A stretch of DNA of 64,000 bases. Source: Peribacillus simplex (GTDB taxonomy: Bacteria; Bacillota; Bacilli; Bacillales; DSM-1321). The first letter of the stretch is position 1, and every line of letters begins with the position of its first letter. The DNA lies in NCBI RefSeq assembly GCF_900156045.1, contig NZ_FTMX01000002.1, forward strand, positions 372,001 through 436,000, read 5' to 3'. Positions 24,544 through 33,424 of the stretch are shown here, in pieces. Below the pieces are notes generated by a model. It had not been told where the DNA came from, did no database searches, and was given only the letters and a program-made list of their open reading frames with translations. The position numbers and the translations under genes are program-made.

Positions 24544-25516
24544 ATATATCTTTCATAATCAATGTAGTTTTCAGCTGAACCGTTTCCCCTGAGCATAACT
24601 CCCTCAATCCAGTCATTTTTGCAGACAAATCCAAATTAGGGGCATTCGTTACCCATGTATATGGTTCAGGACAGACGAACCCTTCCTGGTTGAACAATAC
24701 CCAAAACTTAAAATGTTGATCGCCATGATAGATGACCTGTACGCCAGCTTCTTGGTCAGTGAGTATGCACTCGTTCTCCAGCGCTCTTTCCTCATCATAG
24801 CCAAATAGGTCATCAAATAGCCTGCCATCCAAGCTAATACCGTTTTGAATTTCCAATGGATTGGCCGTTTCATGAATTGCACCAGTGGGCAATGACCTTT
24901 CATTCAATTCCCAATGTTTATTGACAGGAAGAGATATTCTGCAATCCTCCAATTTACTCCCTGGTCCAAATGGAAAATTGAATACAGTGTGATAACCTGC
25001 TCCCCACGGAAAGGGTTCAATGCCCTTGTTGGTGATTTCCAATTGTATTTCCAATATTTCTGCCTTTAAAGAGAAAGACATATTCACAGTGATATCTTGC
25101 GGAAAGCTACCTTTTAGATCAAAATCGCTGCTTGAAAATTCAGTATTAATGATGATTGCATTCCCGTTCACCTCCTTTTTGCAGACCTGCCACGGCTTGT
25201 CATGCAAAAAACCATGAATATGATTGGATTTTTTCATTTCATTGATTGGAAACTTATACTCAGTCCCCTTATATGTAAATTGACCATCTTCAATTCGATT
25301 AGGAGGAAACAGGATTGGCATTCCATACAAAATGGGGGCTTTATTATACTCTTCCACACTTTCCGGAGTGCGCAGCAGCTCAATATCCTTATGCTTGTAC
25401 TTCAACGAAAGCAGATTGCTTCCTAAAGATGGCGCAAGTATCGCTTCCACTTTTTCATTGCCGAACTTTATGGCCTTTTCATTTAAAAAAGTGATATCTT
25501 CAATATAACCTTTCAC
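24542..25516 (-). CDS. Aldose 1-epimerase (galactose mutarotase family)
   Basis: A 324-residue beta-sandwich protein of the galactose mutarotase superfamily. Conserved histidines lie in SNHIHGFLHDKPW and GYHTVFNFPF, and the catalytic glutamate probably in CPEPYTWVTNAPN. I start it at GTG 25516 because AAAGGAGGAGAAAAA precedes it directly; the frame is open 15 codons further. It interconverts alpha and beta anomers of a hexose or a related sugar. It is monocistronic, so context does not reveal the sugar. Confidence 0.8.
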   Translation of the reverse strand: MKGYIEDITFLNEKAIKFGNEKVEAILAPSLGSNLLSLKYKHKDIELLRTPESVEEYNKAPILYGMPILFPPNRIEDGQFTYKGTEYKFPINEMKKSNHIHGFLHDKPWQVCKKEVNGNAIIINTEFSSSDFDLKGSFPQDITVNMSFSLKAEILEIQLEITNKGIEPFPWGAGYHTVFNFPFGPGSKLEDCRISLPVNKHWELNERSLPTGAIHETANPLEIQNGISLDGRLFDDLFGYDEERALENECILTDQEAGVQVIYHGDQHFKFWVLFNQEGFVCPEPYTWVTNAPNLDLSAKMTGLRELCSGETVQLKTTLIMKDI

Positions 25517-25710
25517 TTTTTCTCCTCCTTTGACTTGAACATATATCCATCCTACTTCCACGGACCATTTTTTGCAACAAATGGAAAATATATATTTCAG
25601 AGTCTGAAATAAGTGTTGGTAATCTGGATTTTACTTTGTTCGCTTCACTACTTTTCTATCTCTTTTATCCTTTTCCTCCGCAAAGAATCGAATTGTGCCA
25701 TATTAAATAT

Positions 25711-25741
25711 AAAAAGGATGCCGTTTACGGCATCCTTTTTT
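25711..25741 (-). terminator. Terminator of the yxcD operon
   Basis: AAAAGGATGCCG (25712-25723) pairs with CGGCATCCTTTT (25728-25739), with T-runs on both strands. Confidence 0.8.
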
Positions 25742-25743
25742 AC

Positions 25744-26043
25744 TTATCTATTACTTTCACTTACTAAAGCCACTATGCCTTCTTCATCATCCAATACAAG
25801 TTCAATACCCGAGTATGGATCTTTATTCATATATTCATCCAGCCATAAGCGAAGCGCTTCTATCAAGTTGATGGTAATTAACACTTGTTTCCGGCCATCG
25901 ACGAACGCTTCCGCCGAAAAGCCATAATCATCATCATACATTAACTCCACTTCTACCTCATTGGGTTGTACCTGCTTTTTACGGGCAATGTAAACACAAA
26001 CCGCATTAATGATATCTTGTTCGGAAATCTTTAGCCTCTCCAT
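25744..26043 (-). CDS. yxcD: DUF2653 protein (YxcD-like)
   Basis: A 99-residue acidic cytoplasmic protein beginning MERLKISEQDIINAVCVYIA, with NEVEVELMYDDDYGFSAEAF, LITINLIEALRLWLDEYM and GIELVLDDEEGIVALV. This is the DUF2653 pattern of B. subtilis YxcD, which has no known function. Its start overlaps the end of the preceding membrane-protein gene by 13 bases, so the two are translated together. GAGGATACAAACCC precedes the ATG. Confidence 0.8.
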   Translation of the reverse strand: MERLKISEQDIINAVCVYIARKKQVQPNEVEVELMYDDDYGFSAEAFVDGRKQVLITINLIEALRLWLDEYMNKDPYSGIELVLDDEEGIVALVSESNR

Positions 26044-26468
26044 GGGTTTGTATCCTCTTTCTTCTTCTTATCTTTGAAATATGTGAATATTTTACGGATT
26101 ACAACGATCAATACAACGACCGCTAACACGTTGATTAATAGACCAAGTATAGAACCAAGCATTCCCATATTAGCGAATAGGCTACCAAAAAGCAAACCTG
26201 CCAGTCCACCTAGCATAAGTCCTTTCATTAAGCCGCCTTTTGCGAATGTGTTTCCAGTCTTGGCTTTATTGGCAGTAGTAGCATCGGATTTCTTCGTTTG
26301 TTTATTTTGGAAATTCGAATTATTATTGTTGTTGCTGTTAAAGCTTCTTTTTCCGGACTTGTAACCCCTTGCATCGACTGACTCCGTATGGTCTTGGAAT
26401 ACATAAGTGCCGACTGGCGAGAATGCTAGTGTAATCGTAAGTAATGCAGCCATTAATTTTTTCATCAT
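26031..26468 (-). CDS. Exported glycine-rich membrane protein (resembles N-terminal part of Tim44-like proteins)
   Basis: A 145-residue protein with a signal peptide (residues 1-20), an asparagine-rich linker with a run of five N, then a glycine-rich hydrophobic hairpin GGLMKGLMLGGLAGLLFGSL and a second membrane segment VLAVVVLIVVIRKIF, ending in lysines. Similar glycine-rich hairpins precede the Tim44-like domain in other bacterial proteins, but that domain is missing here. It is co-transcribed with yxcD. Function unknown; a role at the membrane is likely. Two adjacent ATG codons leave the start ambiguous by one residue. Confidence 0.65.
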   Translation of the reverse strand: MMKKLMAALLTITLAFSPVGTYVFQDHTESVDARGYKSGKRSFNSNNNNNSNFQNKQTKKSDATTANKAKTGNTFAKGGLMKGLMLGGLAGLLFGSLFANMGMLGSILGLLINVLAVVVLIVVIRKIFTYFKDKKKKEDTNPWRG

Positions 26469-26625
26469 GTTTTTTGCCTCCGTTTAATAGTATGGAATGT
26501 TGTTTCATTATATCTATACCCAGATTACTGAAAGTCCACATCACCTATCCTTGTTTAATCTTATAGTATTTACGTTTAATTTCAAAATAAGTTTCATTTT
26601 TTTTCGATTTTTTTTAAAAAAAAAT

Positions 26626-26651
26626 AAGCAGGGGCATTTTTCCCCCTGCTT
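26626..26651 (-). terminator. Terminator of the CwlO-like gene
   Basis: AAGCAGGGG and CCCCTGCTT (26643-26651 and 26626-26634 complements) form a 9-bp stem, followed by ATTTTTTTT on the minus strand. Confidence 0.85.
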
Positions 26652-26664
26652 ACTTAAAGAACGA

Positions 26665-28059
26665 TTAGTTTACACGAACGACACGGCCGTTGAATTTATC
26701 TGCCCAATATCCGCTTGCCATATTGGCGATCGCAACACCTGTTGAACTTTGGGAACCGATAAATTTGCCGCCGCCGACATAAATACCGACATGACCATCA
26801 GTTTTGTAGGTATTGAAGAACACTAAATCTCCAGGTTGTTTTTGACTACTAGATACTTGACGTCCTGCACTTTTCAATGCATCCGTACTGGCTGGAAGGT
26901 TCACACCAGCTTGTTTATAAGCCCATGCAACGAATCCTGAACAATCGAAAAGACCGTTAGCGATATCGGATGCCGTTCTACCGCCACCAAATTTATATGT
27001 GGAGTTACCGATATATTTATAACCTGCTGTAATTGCAGAGCCTGTATTTGCACTGCTAGGCTTGCTTGATGTTTCAGTTTTACTGGCTGCAGGCTTACTA
27101 GCTGCTGCAGGTTTATCAGCAGAACTGTTTTCAGATGAATTTGATGATGATTCACCTTTAGACGAACTAGATGCTGACGATTCAGCTTTAGAAGAACTTG
27201 ATGATTCTTTACTAGAAGAACTTGATGATCCTTCACTAGAAGCCTTTGAAGAATTCACTTCTTCAGCAGCACGGTCAAGATCTGCTTTTTCTGATGCTTT
27301 ACGCTCTTCCTCTTTTTTGATATTTTCACGGATGGAGGCAATTTGTGCTTCTAAACCGGCATCTTTATTCTCTAAAGCTTGTTTTACGGCCTCTGTTTCC
27401 GATTCTTTCTCTTCAATCTTAGCCTTCATATTGACAGTTTCAGCTTTTTGATCTTTAATTTGAGATTGCATGCCTTTAAGCTCTACTTCCATATCCTTTA
27501 GGCTTTGCAATTTTTTCTCAACAGTCGCTTGTTTTTTTTCTAAGTCAGCTTTATCCGCTTCCTGTTCGCTAAGAATCTGTTGGTCAGCTTCCACGATAGT
27601 GGCTACCGCTCCAACACGATTAACGAATTCACCAAAGCTTTTAGAACCTAAAACAACTTCGAGGTACTCAACATCCCCGCCGCTCTCTTGGAAAGAACGC
27701 GCGCGCTCTTTCAAGACTTCCTCGCGTTTTGCGATTCTTTCTTCCAAAGCTTTAATTTCTTTCTTTAAAGAATCTATGTCTTTTTCGGTGTCTTTAATTT
27801 CTTGTTTAGTATCTTTGATTTTTTGGTCATTTTCTTTCATTGCCGATTCTATCTGGGCAATTTGGGCATTCATCTTCGTTTGTTCTTTTTTTAATTCCTG
27901 AATAACTTGTTCTGCCTCTGAAATATCTGATTGTATTCCAGTGCGTTGTGATTGAATATCCGAGATGGATTCAGCTTTTACAGATGGTATGGCAAAAGCG
28001 CTTCCTAAGCCAAGCATAATTGTCGTGTTCAATACGATAAGTTTTTTCTTCAAACTCAT
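26665..28059 (-). CDS. cwlO: Secreted NlpC/P60 D,L-endopeptidase with coiled coil (CwlO-like)
   Basis: A 464-residue cell-wall hydrolase. After a signal peptide ending in VKA (about residue 29) comes a long coiled coil (about 30-265), a serine-rich linker with many SS and SK pairs, and a C-terminal NlpC/P60 domain. The catalytic cysteine is in DCSGFVAWAY and the histidine in TDGHVGIYVGG. Such enzymes cut the D-Glu/meso-DAP link of stem peptides during elongation, and the coiled coil of CwlO is regulated by FtsEX. The start is uncertain: ATG 28059 lies only two bases after AGGGG, whereas a TTG two codons later has ideal spacing. Confidence 0.85.
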   Translation of the reverse strand: MSLKKKLIVLNTTIMLGLGSAFAIPSVKAESISDIQSQRTGIQSDISEAEQVIQELKKEQTKMNAQIAQIESAMKENDQKIKDTKQEIKDTEKDIDSLKKEIKALEERIAKREEVLKERARSFQESGGDVEYLEVVLGSKSFGEFVNRVGAVATIVEADQQILSEQEADKADLEKKQATVEKKLQSLKDMEVELKGMQSQIKDQKAETVNMKAKIEEKESETEAVKQALENKDAGLEAQIASIRENIKKEEERKASEKADLDRAAEEVNSSKASSEGSSSSSSKESSSSSKAESSASSSSKGESSSNSSENSSADKPAAASKPAASKTETSSKPSSANTGSAITAGYKYIGNSTYKFGGGRTASDIANGLFDCSGFVAWAYKQAGVNLPASTDALKSAGRQVSSSQKQPGDLVFFNTYKTDGHVGIYVGGGKFIGSQSSTGVAIANMASGYWADKFNGRVVRVN

Positions 28060-28535
28060 TTCCCCTGCTTTCCTCCCCTTGCATTTCCATCGACCCACTT
28101 CTTTTTCTCTATGAAAAATGATTAGTCAAAATAAATTGCTGGGAACTCTTCTCTATTTTTTTTACTCTTTATGTAATCTTCAAGGTTGTGATTATATTAA
28201 ATACATTTCTTAAACTCTACTATGTTTTCATCTAAGTCGTAGTATATCATCAGATTTTGTCAAATGCGTAATAACAATATTACAATTATATTTCAATTTT
28301 AACATTAACCATAAAAATTCGACTTTTTCTCGTGATAAAACATCCAATATCTTACATAAAGTTCTTCTAATTTTGATGCAAGACTTTTTATCTAGTGTTT
28401 AGCTCCATGTGACCATAGACTATTGACGGGTAAAAACTCACCATTCCCTAATGCACGGAAGCCCTTTTGCAACAATTTGAAGCATATTTACCTTTCGTAC
28501 AGGAAAATCCTGCTGTCAGCACCATTAAAAAAACA
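28060..28535. other. AT-rich region upstream of the CwlO-like gene
   Basis: About 480 bases with no supported gene. It should hold the promoter and leader of the endopeptidase gene. I looked for a ydaO-type c-di-AMP riboswitch, which precedes some NlpC/P60 genes, and did not see one. Confidence 0.5.
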
Positions 28536-28558
28536 AAAAAACCGCTCTAAGCGGTTTT
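28536..28558 (-). terminator. Terminator of the sulfate transporter operon
   Basis: ACCGCT-TAG-AGCGGT on the minus strand is flanked by A- and T-runs and lies 23 bases past the cysA stop. Confidence 0.85.
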
Positions 28559-28580
28559 TCCGTCAATATTCGACCCATTC

Positions 28581-29645
28581 TTAAATCCCAGCCATAAAAT
28601 CGACAAAAACTCTCAATTCTTTTGGACGGACATATACCCTTTCCCCTTTGCTTATTCCCAGATTCAAATATTGTTCTTTCGTCAGTTCGATTTCCAGCGG
28701 TTCGTTTGTATCCTGACGAATGACTTCAATCCGGACGATGGGGCCAATTGTATGGATATGGTCAATGATGGATGCAATCGAGTCCCTTTCCGATGGTTCT
28801 CTTTCTATGATAAAGTTATGATTCCTTACATAACCAGTGCCCATTCCATCTTCAATGTCCGGGGCATTCATTTCCACATTCCCAGTTACCAATTTCCCTT
28901 TATGGACGTTGCCCTTCAATAAATTGACACTGCCAAGAAAATCATAAACAAAGGGATTTTCAGGGTGATCATATACTTCTTCCGGAGTTCCAATCTGTTC
29001 AATTTTCCCTTCATTCATGATTACGACCCGATCGGCAACATCCATCGCCTCTTCTTGATCATGCGTCACGAACACACTTGTAACATTGAATTCATCGTGA
29101 AGCCTTCTTAGCCAACGCCGAAGTTCTTTGCGAACCTTGGCATCCAATGCCCCGAATGGTTCATCAAGCAAAAGGATATTCGGTTCAACCGCAAGTGCCC
29201 TTGCCAATGCGACACGCTGGCGCTGGCCGCCTGATAATTGGGATGGATAACGATCTTTATATCCTTCCAACTTGACAAGCTGAAGCAATTCGGTGACCTT
29301 TTGTTCAATAACGTTTTTACTGGGCCTTAATTTTCTAGGGCGGACCTTTAATCCATAGGCGATATTATCAAAAATCGTCATATTACGAAAAAGGGCATAA
29401 TGCTGAAAGACGAAACCCACATTTCGATCTTTTACATGTTTATGCGTATAATTCTCTTCATTAAAGAGAATCTTCCCGTTTTCTGCTTGTTCAAGACCGG
29501 CGATGATACGCAGTAATGACGTTTTTCCCGATCCGGAAGGGCCGAGGAGGGCTACGAGTTCACCGCTCTTTATCTCCAAATTGATGTTTTGAAGTGCTTG
29601 ATAGGACCCGTAATATTTTGTAACATTTTCAATGATGATACTCAT
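28581..29645 (-). CDS. cysA: Sulfate/thiosulfate ABC transporter ATPase
   Basis: A 354-residue ATPase with Walker [10 protein letters not shown], signature [15 protein letters not shown] and Walker [13 protein letters not shown], followed by a C-terminal regulatory (TOBE-like) domain from about residue 240. The combination with CysT, CysW and a sulfate-binding lipoprotein identifies it as CysA. It starts at 29645 after AGGAGGAATGAA, overlapping nothing and 10 bases after cysW. It powers import of sulfate for cysteine synthesis. Confidence 0.93.
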   Translation of the reverse strand: MSIIIENVTKYYGSYQALQNINLEIKSGELVALLGPSGSGKTSLLRIIAGLEQAENGKILFNEENYTHKHVKDRNVGFVFQHYALFRNMTIFDNIAYGLKVRPRKLRPSKNVIEQKVTELLQLVKLEGYKDRYPSQLSGGQRQRVALARALAVEPNILLLDEPFGALDAKVRKELRRWLRRLHDEFNVTSVFVTHDQEEAMDVADRVVIMNEGKIEQIGTPEEVYDHPENPFVYDFLGSVNLLKGNVHKGKLVTGNVEMNAPDIEDGMGTGYVRNHNFIIEREPSERDSIASIIDHIHTIGPIVRIEVIRQDTNEPLEIELTKEQYLNLGISKGERVYVRPKELRVFVDFMAGI

Positions 29646-29655
29646 TTCATTCCTC

Positions 29656-30540
29656 CTAACTAGCTTTGGTCGATTTAAAGTCCGTTTTCCATTCAATGAA
29701 ACTTTTAATGATCAAGGTAATGATTGCAAAGATGGACATCAGGGATGCCACGGCAAAAGCAGCCGAAAATTGATATTCATTGTATAAGATTTCAATATGA
29801 AGCGGCATCGTGTTTGTCATGCCCCGAATATGGCCCGATACGACCGATACAGCTCCAAACTCCCCGATTGTCCTTGCATTACAAAGGATGACTCCATATA
29901 GTAGCCCCCATTTTATATTGGGAAGCGTCACATACCAAAATGTCTTAAACCCTCCAGCACCCAGCGTGAGCGAAGCCTCTTCTTCAGACGTCCCCTGACT
30001 TTGCATGAGCGGGATCAATTCGCGTGCAATGAATGGGAAGGTGATGAAAATGGAGGCGATGACAATCCCTGGTATTGAAAAAATCACTTTAATGTCAAAG
30101 GATTGCAGCAGTGGACCAAATGTTCCATGTAAGCCAAACAGAAGGACGAATATCAGCCCGGCAATGACGGGTGATACGGAAAAAGGCAAATCTATCAGTG
30201 TTATTAAGAAGTTTTTTCCCTTGAAATCATATTTTGTTATGGTCCACGCAGCCACAACCCCGAATATGGCATTAAGTGGCAAGGTGATGAGGACAACGAT
30301 CAATGTTAACTTAATCGCAGCCAAGGAATCAGGATCGGCAATGGCGGCAAAATAAGCTTCTGCACCTTTTTCAAAAGCTTTTACAAAGATTGCGAATAAT
30401 GGGACAACTAAAAACAAAGTCAAAAATAGCAATACAATGGAAATAAGGACCCATTGTATCGATTTAGGCTCTTTTGTTGCGTTTCTCGTAATGCTGACTG
30501 GGTGCTTCGTTTTAGCAACCACTGAATTACCATGTTCCAT
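29656..30540 (-). CDS. cysW: Sulfate ABC transporter permease
   Basis: A 294-residue permease with six membrane segments and the binding-protein-dependent transport loop [21 protein letters not shown], the EAA motif that docks on CysA. The C-terminal [19 protein letters not shown] is characteristic of CysW. Two adjacent ATG codons (30543, 30540) follow AGGAGGGGAT; the second has better spacing. The frame is open further upstream and overlaps cysT, but that extension lacks a ribosome site. Confidence 0.93.
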   Translation of the reverse strand: MEHGNSVVAKTKHPVSITRNATKEPKSIQWVLISIVLLFLTLFLVVPLFAIFVKAFEKGAEAYFAAIADPDSLAAIKLTLIVVLITLPLNAIFGVVAAWTITKYDFKGKNFLITLIDLPFSVSPVIAGLIFVLLFGLHGTFGPLLQSFDIKVIFSIPGIVIASIFITFPFIARELIPLMQSQGTSEEEASLTLGAGGFKTFWYVTLPNIKWGLLYGVILCNARTIGEFGAVSVVSGHIRGMTNTMPLHIEILYNEYQFSAAFAVASLMSIFAIITLIIKSFIEWKTDFKSTKAS

Positions 30541-30551
30541 CATATCCCCTC

Positions 30552-31391
30552 CTACTTCCCTGAATATCTTTTGCCGGTCCACCATTGCAAGATATTGATG
30601 GTGAACAAAATTATAAATGTAATCATGAGCATGACGGCCGCAACAGCTGTTGCCCCTTCATAATCATATTGTTCAAGCTTTGTCATGATGATCAGCGGGG
30701 AAATCTCTGTTTTAAACGGCATATTTCCGGCAATGAAGACAACGGATCCATACTCTCCAAGTGCCCTCGCAAACGAAAGTGCAAAACCCGTCAATATCGC
30801 TGGAATCAATTCCGGGAAGATAATTTTAATGAATGTCTGCATTCGGTTCGCCCCTAAAGAAGCAGAAGCTTCTTCCATCCCTTTTTCGACATTTTCAAGC
30901 ACCGGTTGGACCATCCGCACCACGAATGGAAGACCGATGAATATTAGGGCGATGATGATCCCGGCAGGAGTGAAAGCGATTTTAAATCCGAAAAATTGCC
31001 CGATCCATCCGTTCGGTGAGTACAAGGTGGTCAAAGTAATTCCTGCCACGGCAGTCGGGAGGGCAAAAGGCAAATCCACCAGTCCATCGATGATCCGTTT
31101 GCCGGGAAACTCATAACGAGTAAGCACCCAGGCAATTAACACACCAAAAACTGCGTTCACAAAGGCCGCAGTTAGCGCTGTCATGAAACTCAATTTATAC
31201 GAAGCAACAACCCTCGGCTCAGTGATGGTCGCCCAAAAGTCGTGAAGCCCCATTGAAAATGTGTTTAGAAAAACCATGGACAACGGGATCAAAACGATGA
31301 TGGAGAGATACAGCAACGTAAAACCCATCGTTAATCCAAAACCGGGTATGGTCCTCTTTTTCGTCTGTTTACCTTCTGTCACTATATTCAT
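30552..31391 (-). CDS. cysT: Sulfate ABC transporter permease
   Basis: A 279-residue permease with six membrane segments. The EAA loop is NVEKGMEEASASLGANRMQTF and the signature GEYGSVVFIAGNMPFKTEIS near the C-terminus is that of CysT (CysU). It pairs with CysW to form the membrane channel. It follows the binding-protein gene and precedes cysW by 11 bases. GAGGCGAAGCT precedes the ATG. Confidence 0.93.
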   Translation of the reverse strand: MNIVTEGKQTKKRTIPGFGLTMGFTLLYLSIIVLIPLSMVFLNTFSMGLHDFWATITEPRVVASYKLSFMTALTAAFVNAVFGVLIAWVLTRYEFPGKRIIDGLVDLPFALPTAVAGITLTTLYSPNGWIGQFFGFKIAFTPAGIIIALIFIGLPFVVRMVQPVLENVEKGMEEASASLGANRMQTFIKIIFPELIPAILTGFALSFARALGEYGSVVFIAGNMPFKTEISPLIIMTKLEQYDYEGATAVAAVMLMITFIILFTINILQWWTGKRYSGK

Positions 31392-31461
31392 AGCTTCGCC
31401 TCAGCTCTTTTTCCGATTTATGAAGGAGAAGGTGATAAAGCCCTCTCCCCCTTCATGCTTA

Positions 31462-32490
31462 TTACTGTTGATAAATCTCGTCAAATGTACCGCCATCATT
31501 AAAATGTGTTTCCTGGGCCTTTTTCCAACCGCCAAATGTATCTTCAACAGTCACCATATCGATTTTTGCAAATTGGTCTTCGTATTCAGCTAGAACCTTC
31601 TCATCCCTTGGACGATAGAAGTTTTTCGCGGCAATTTCCTGACCGGTCTCCGTATATAGGTATTTCAAGTAAGCTTCAGCCACTTCCTTTGTTCCTTTTT
31701 TCTCGACGACTTCATCAACAACAGCTACCGGTGGCTCTGCTAATATACTGATTGAAGGATTGACGATTTCATATTTGTCATCACCGAATTCTTCCAGTGT
31801 TAAATAGGCTTCATTCTCCCAAGCGATAAGTACGTCACCAATTCCCCTTTCTACAAAAGTGGTGGTTGCACCGCGGGCTCCTGAATCCAGGACTTCAACA
31901 TTCTGATAAAGTTTTTTCATGAAATCCTTCACTTTTGTTTCGTCATTATCGAAATTCTTCTCCGCATAAGCCCAGGCAGCCAGATAATTCCACCTTGCCC
32001 CCCCGCTTGTCTTCGGATTTGGTGTTATGACGGATACATCCTTTTTAATAAGATCATCCCAATCTTTAATGCCTTTAGGGTTATCTTTTTTCACCAAAAA
32101 CACAATCGTTGATGTGTATGGTGTCGAGTTTTCCGGTAAACGTTTTTGCCAATCCTTCGCTAATAGGTTACTAGCTTCATAAATGGCATCAATATCATAA
32201 GCCAATGCCAATGTAACGACATCCGCCTCCAATCCATCAATAACGGCCCTGCCCTGTTTACCAGATCCGCCATGTGATTGTTGAATCGTTACATCCTGAC
32301 CGGATTCTTCTTTCCAATGCTTCACGAACGCTTCATTGAATTCCTGGTACAATTCCCGTGTCGGATCATATGAAACATTCAAAAGCTCGACTGACTTTGA
32401 TGTCCCTTCCCCTTCCGTTTTTTCCGAGTTGCATCCAGCAAGTACACCGAAGGATAAAATCAAACTTGTCAATAACATCAACTTTTTCAT
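31462..32490 (-). CDS. sbp: Sulfate-binding lipoprotein
   Basis: A 342-residue lipoprotein with lipobox GVLAGC (Cys near residue 19). The mature part has the sulfate/thiosulfate-binding family motifs [59 protein letters not shown] and [22 protein letters not shown]. It captures sulfate outside the cell for CysTWA. The start at 32490 follows GGGGGAAGCTC. It is the first gene of the operon and sits behind an attenuator-like leader. Confidence 0.92.
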   Translation of the reverse strand: MKKLMLLTSLILSFGVLAGCNSEKTEGEGTSKSVELLNVSYDPTRELYQEFNEAFVKHWKEESGQDVTIQQSHGGSGKQGRAVIDGLEADVVTLALAYDIDAIYEASNLLAKDWQKRLPENSTPYTSTIVFLVKKDNPKGIKDWDDLIKKDVSVITPNPKTSGGARWNYLAAWAYAEKNFDNDETKVKDFMKKLYQNVEVLDSGARGATTTFVERGIGDVLIAWENEAYLTLEEFGDDKYEIVNPSISILAEPPVAVVDEVVEKKGTKEVAEAYLKYLYTETGQEIAAKNFYRPRDEKVLAEYEDQFAKIDMVTVEDTFGGWKKAQETHFNDGGTFDEIYQQ

Positions 32491-32512
32491 GAGCTTCCCC
32501 CTTTTTATACAA

Positions 32513-32566
32513 CAAAAAAGGCATGCTATTTCCATTCATTCATTAATTTAGGAGATAGTATGCCTT
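32513..32566 (-). terminator. Leader terminator (attenuator) of the sulfate transporter operon
   Basis: AAGGCATACTATCTCC (32551-32566 complement) pairs with GGAAATAGCATGCCTT (32518-32533 complement), followed by TTTTTG. It lies between the promoter and sbp, so transcription must read through it to express the operon. Confidence 0.8.
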
Positions 32567-32590
32567 CAGTTCTCTGATCAGCAAATATTC
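32561..32590 (-). promoter_or_regulatory. Conserved leader motif of the sulfate operon
   Basis: The minus strand reads GAATATTTGCTGATCAGAGA then ACTGAAGGCA, matching 22836-22864 at most positions, and runs into the 5' arm of the terminator. It contains TCAG-AGAA-CTGA, a small hairpin, and an alternative ATCAG/CTGAT hairpin. It is not the SAM-I or T-box consensus. Its effector is unknown. Confidence 0.6.
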
Positions 32591-32609
32591 TGATTTTTGT
32601 ATATCCTTA

Positions 32610-32638
32610 CCATAAAACAAAGTTTACATAGTTGTCAA
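32610..32638 (-). promoter_or_regulatory. Promoter of the sulfate transporter operon
   Basis: TTGACA (32633-32638) and TTATGG (32610-32615) are 17 bases apart on the minus strand, giving a leader of about 110 bases before sbp. Confidence 0.65.
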
Positions 32639-32706
32639 CTAGGTATTACATGTCCTTTTATATAAATTTATTTACGTATAGAAAGTTAAAGAACTTCCCA
32701 AACGAA

Positions 32707-32734
32707 AAGGACTCGTTCCTGAGAACGAGCCCTT
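32707..32734 (-). terminator. Terminator of the kynurenine operon
   Basis: On the minus strand AAGGGCTCGTTC pairs with GAACGAGTCCTT and a T-run follows. It lies 18 bases after the nadD-like gene, the last gene of the operon. Confidence 0.8.
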
Positions 32735-32751
32735 TAATACCTGGCGAGCAC

Positions 32752-33405
32752 TTATGAATTAGATGCTTTATGATACAGCTTATTATCCACGATATACTGA
32801 TAACACTGATCAGGCAGTAAATATCTTGGTTCCCCGCCCATCGCGAATTCATCCCTTATATATGTAGAACTGATTTCCATGGAAAGACCTTTATCTATAA
32901 GGTGAAATGTATTCCCATCATCATAATTTCTTAGCAATGGACTTTTGGATATGATTTTCAGCATATCGATCCCATCCCTTGCCATGACGATGAATTTATG
33001 ATTGGCAATCAATTTCTCCCTGAATTTCCATCGTAAGTGTACCGGTAAATCTTGATTATCAATATCTTCAAGTAAATCTGCACCCATTATGAAATAAACT
33101 TCGTCCTTTGGAAATCGCGATTTAAAATATTCCATCGTATACCAGGTATATTGTTTACTCGTTCCGGCGCGTTCATTGATTTCATAATCACTAACTTCGA
33201 ATAGCGGATTGCCCCCTATTGCCAAATTTAGCATTTCCCAACGATGTTCATTGCTCGTTTTCATCTGTTTATCGATACGGCCATTTGCACAAGGCAAAAA
33301 AATCACCTTGTCTAGCTTAGCACGATGCGCAATGGTCGATGCTGTCCATAAATGCACATTCGTGACCGGATCGAAGGAAGATCCATAAACTCCAATTTTG
33401 CCCAT
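32752..33405 (-). CDS. NadD-family nucleotidyltransferase paralogue at the end of the kyn operon
   Basis: A 217-residue protein of the nicotinate-nucleotide adenylyltransferase family. It begins MGKIGVYGSSFDPVTNVHLW, the ATP-binding motif, but the usual HxGH reads TNVH, so the first histidine is replaced. ISSTYIRDEF near residue 185 is the second nucleotide motif. It is longer than typical NadD (about 190 residues). The start at 33405 follows GGGAGATAAGG. Its place at the end of a tryptophan-degradation operon hints at pyridine nucleotide metabolism, but the altered motif leaves the substrate open. The main nadD is presumably elsewhere. Confidence 0.75.
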   Translation of the reverse strand: MGKIGVYGSSFDPVTNVHLWTASTIAHRAKLDKVIFLPCANGRIDKQMKTSNEHRWEMLNLAIGGNPLFEVSDYEINERAGTSKQYTWYTMEYFKSRFPKDEVYFIMGADLLEDIDNQDLPVHLRWKFREKLIANHKFIVMARDGIDMLKIISKSPLLRNYDDGNTFHLIDKGLSMEISSTYIRDEFAMGGEPRYLLPDQCYQYIVDNKLYHKASNS

Positions 33406-33424
33406 CCTTATCTCCCCCCATCTG

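Noticed and set aside
27062-27901. Acidic or Ser-rich open frames opposite the CwlO-like gene
   Set aside because: They are antisense shadows of the coiled coil and serine linker of the endopeptidase.
28060-28535. c-di-AMP (ydaO) riboswitch before the NlpC/P60 gene
   Set aside because: The consensus segments are not present in the AT-rich leader.
28458-28550. Plus-strand frame EALLQQFEAYLPFVQENPAV...KKPL upstream of the cysA terminator
   Set aside because: It looks protein-like for 20 residues but has no start or ribosome site and its end runs through the terminator hairpin; at best a relic.
30685-31116. Long plus-strand open frames opposite the cysT and cysW genes
   Set aside because: They mirror the coding strand of well-recognised permeases, lack ribosome sites and have no plausible protein features.
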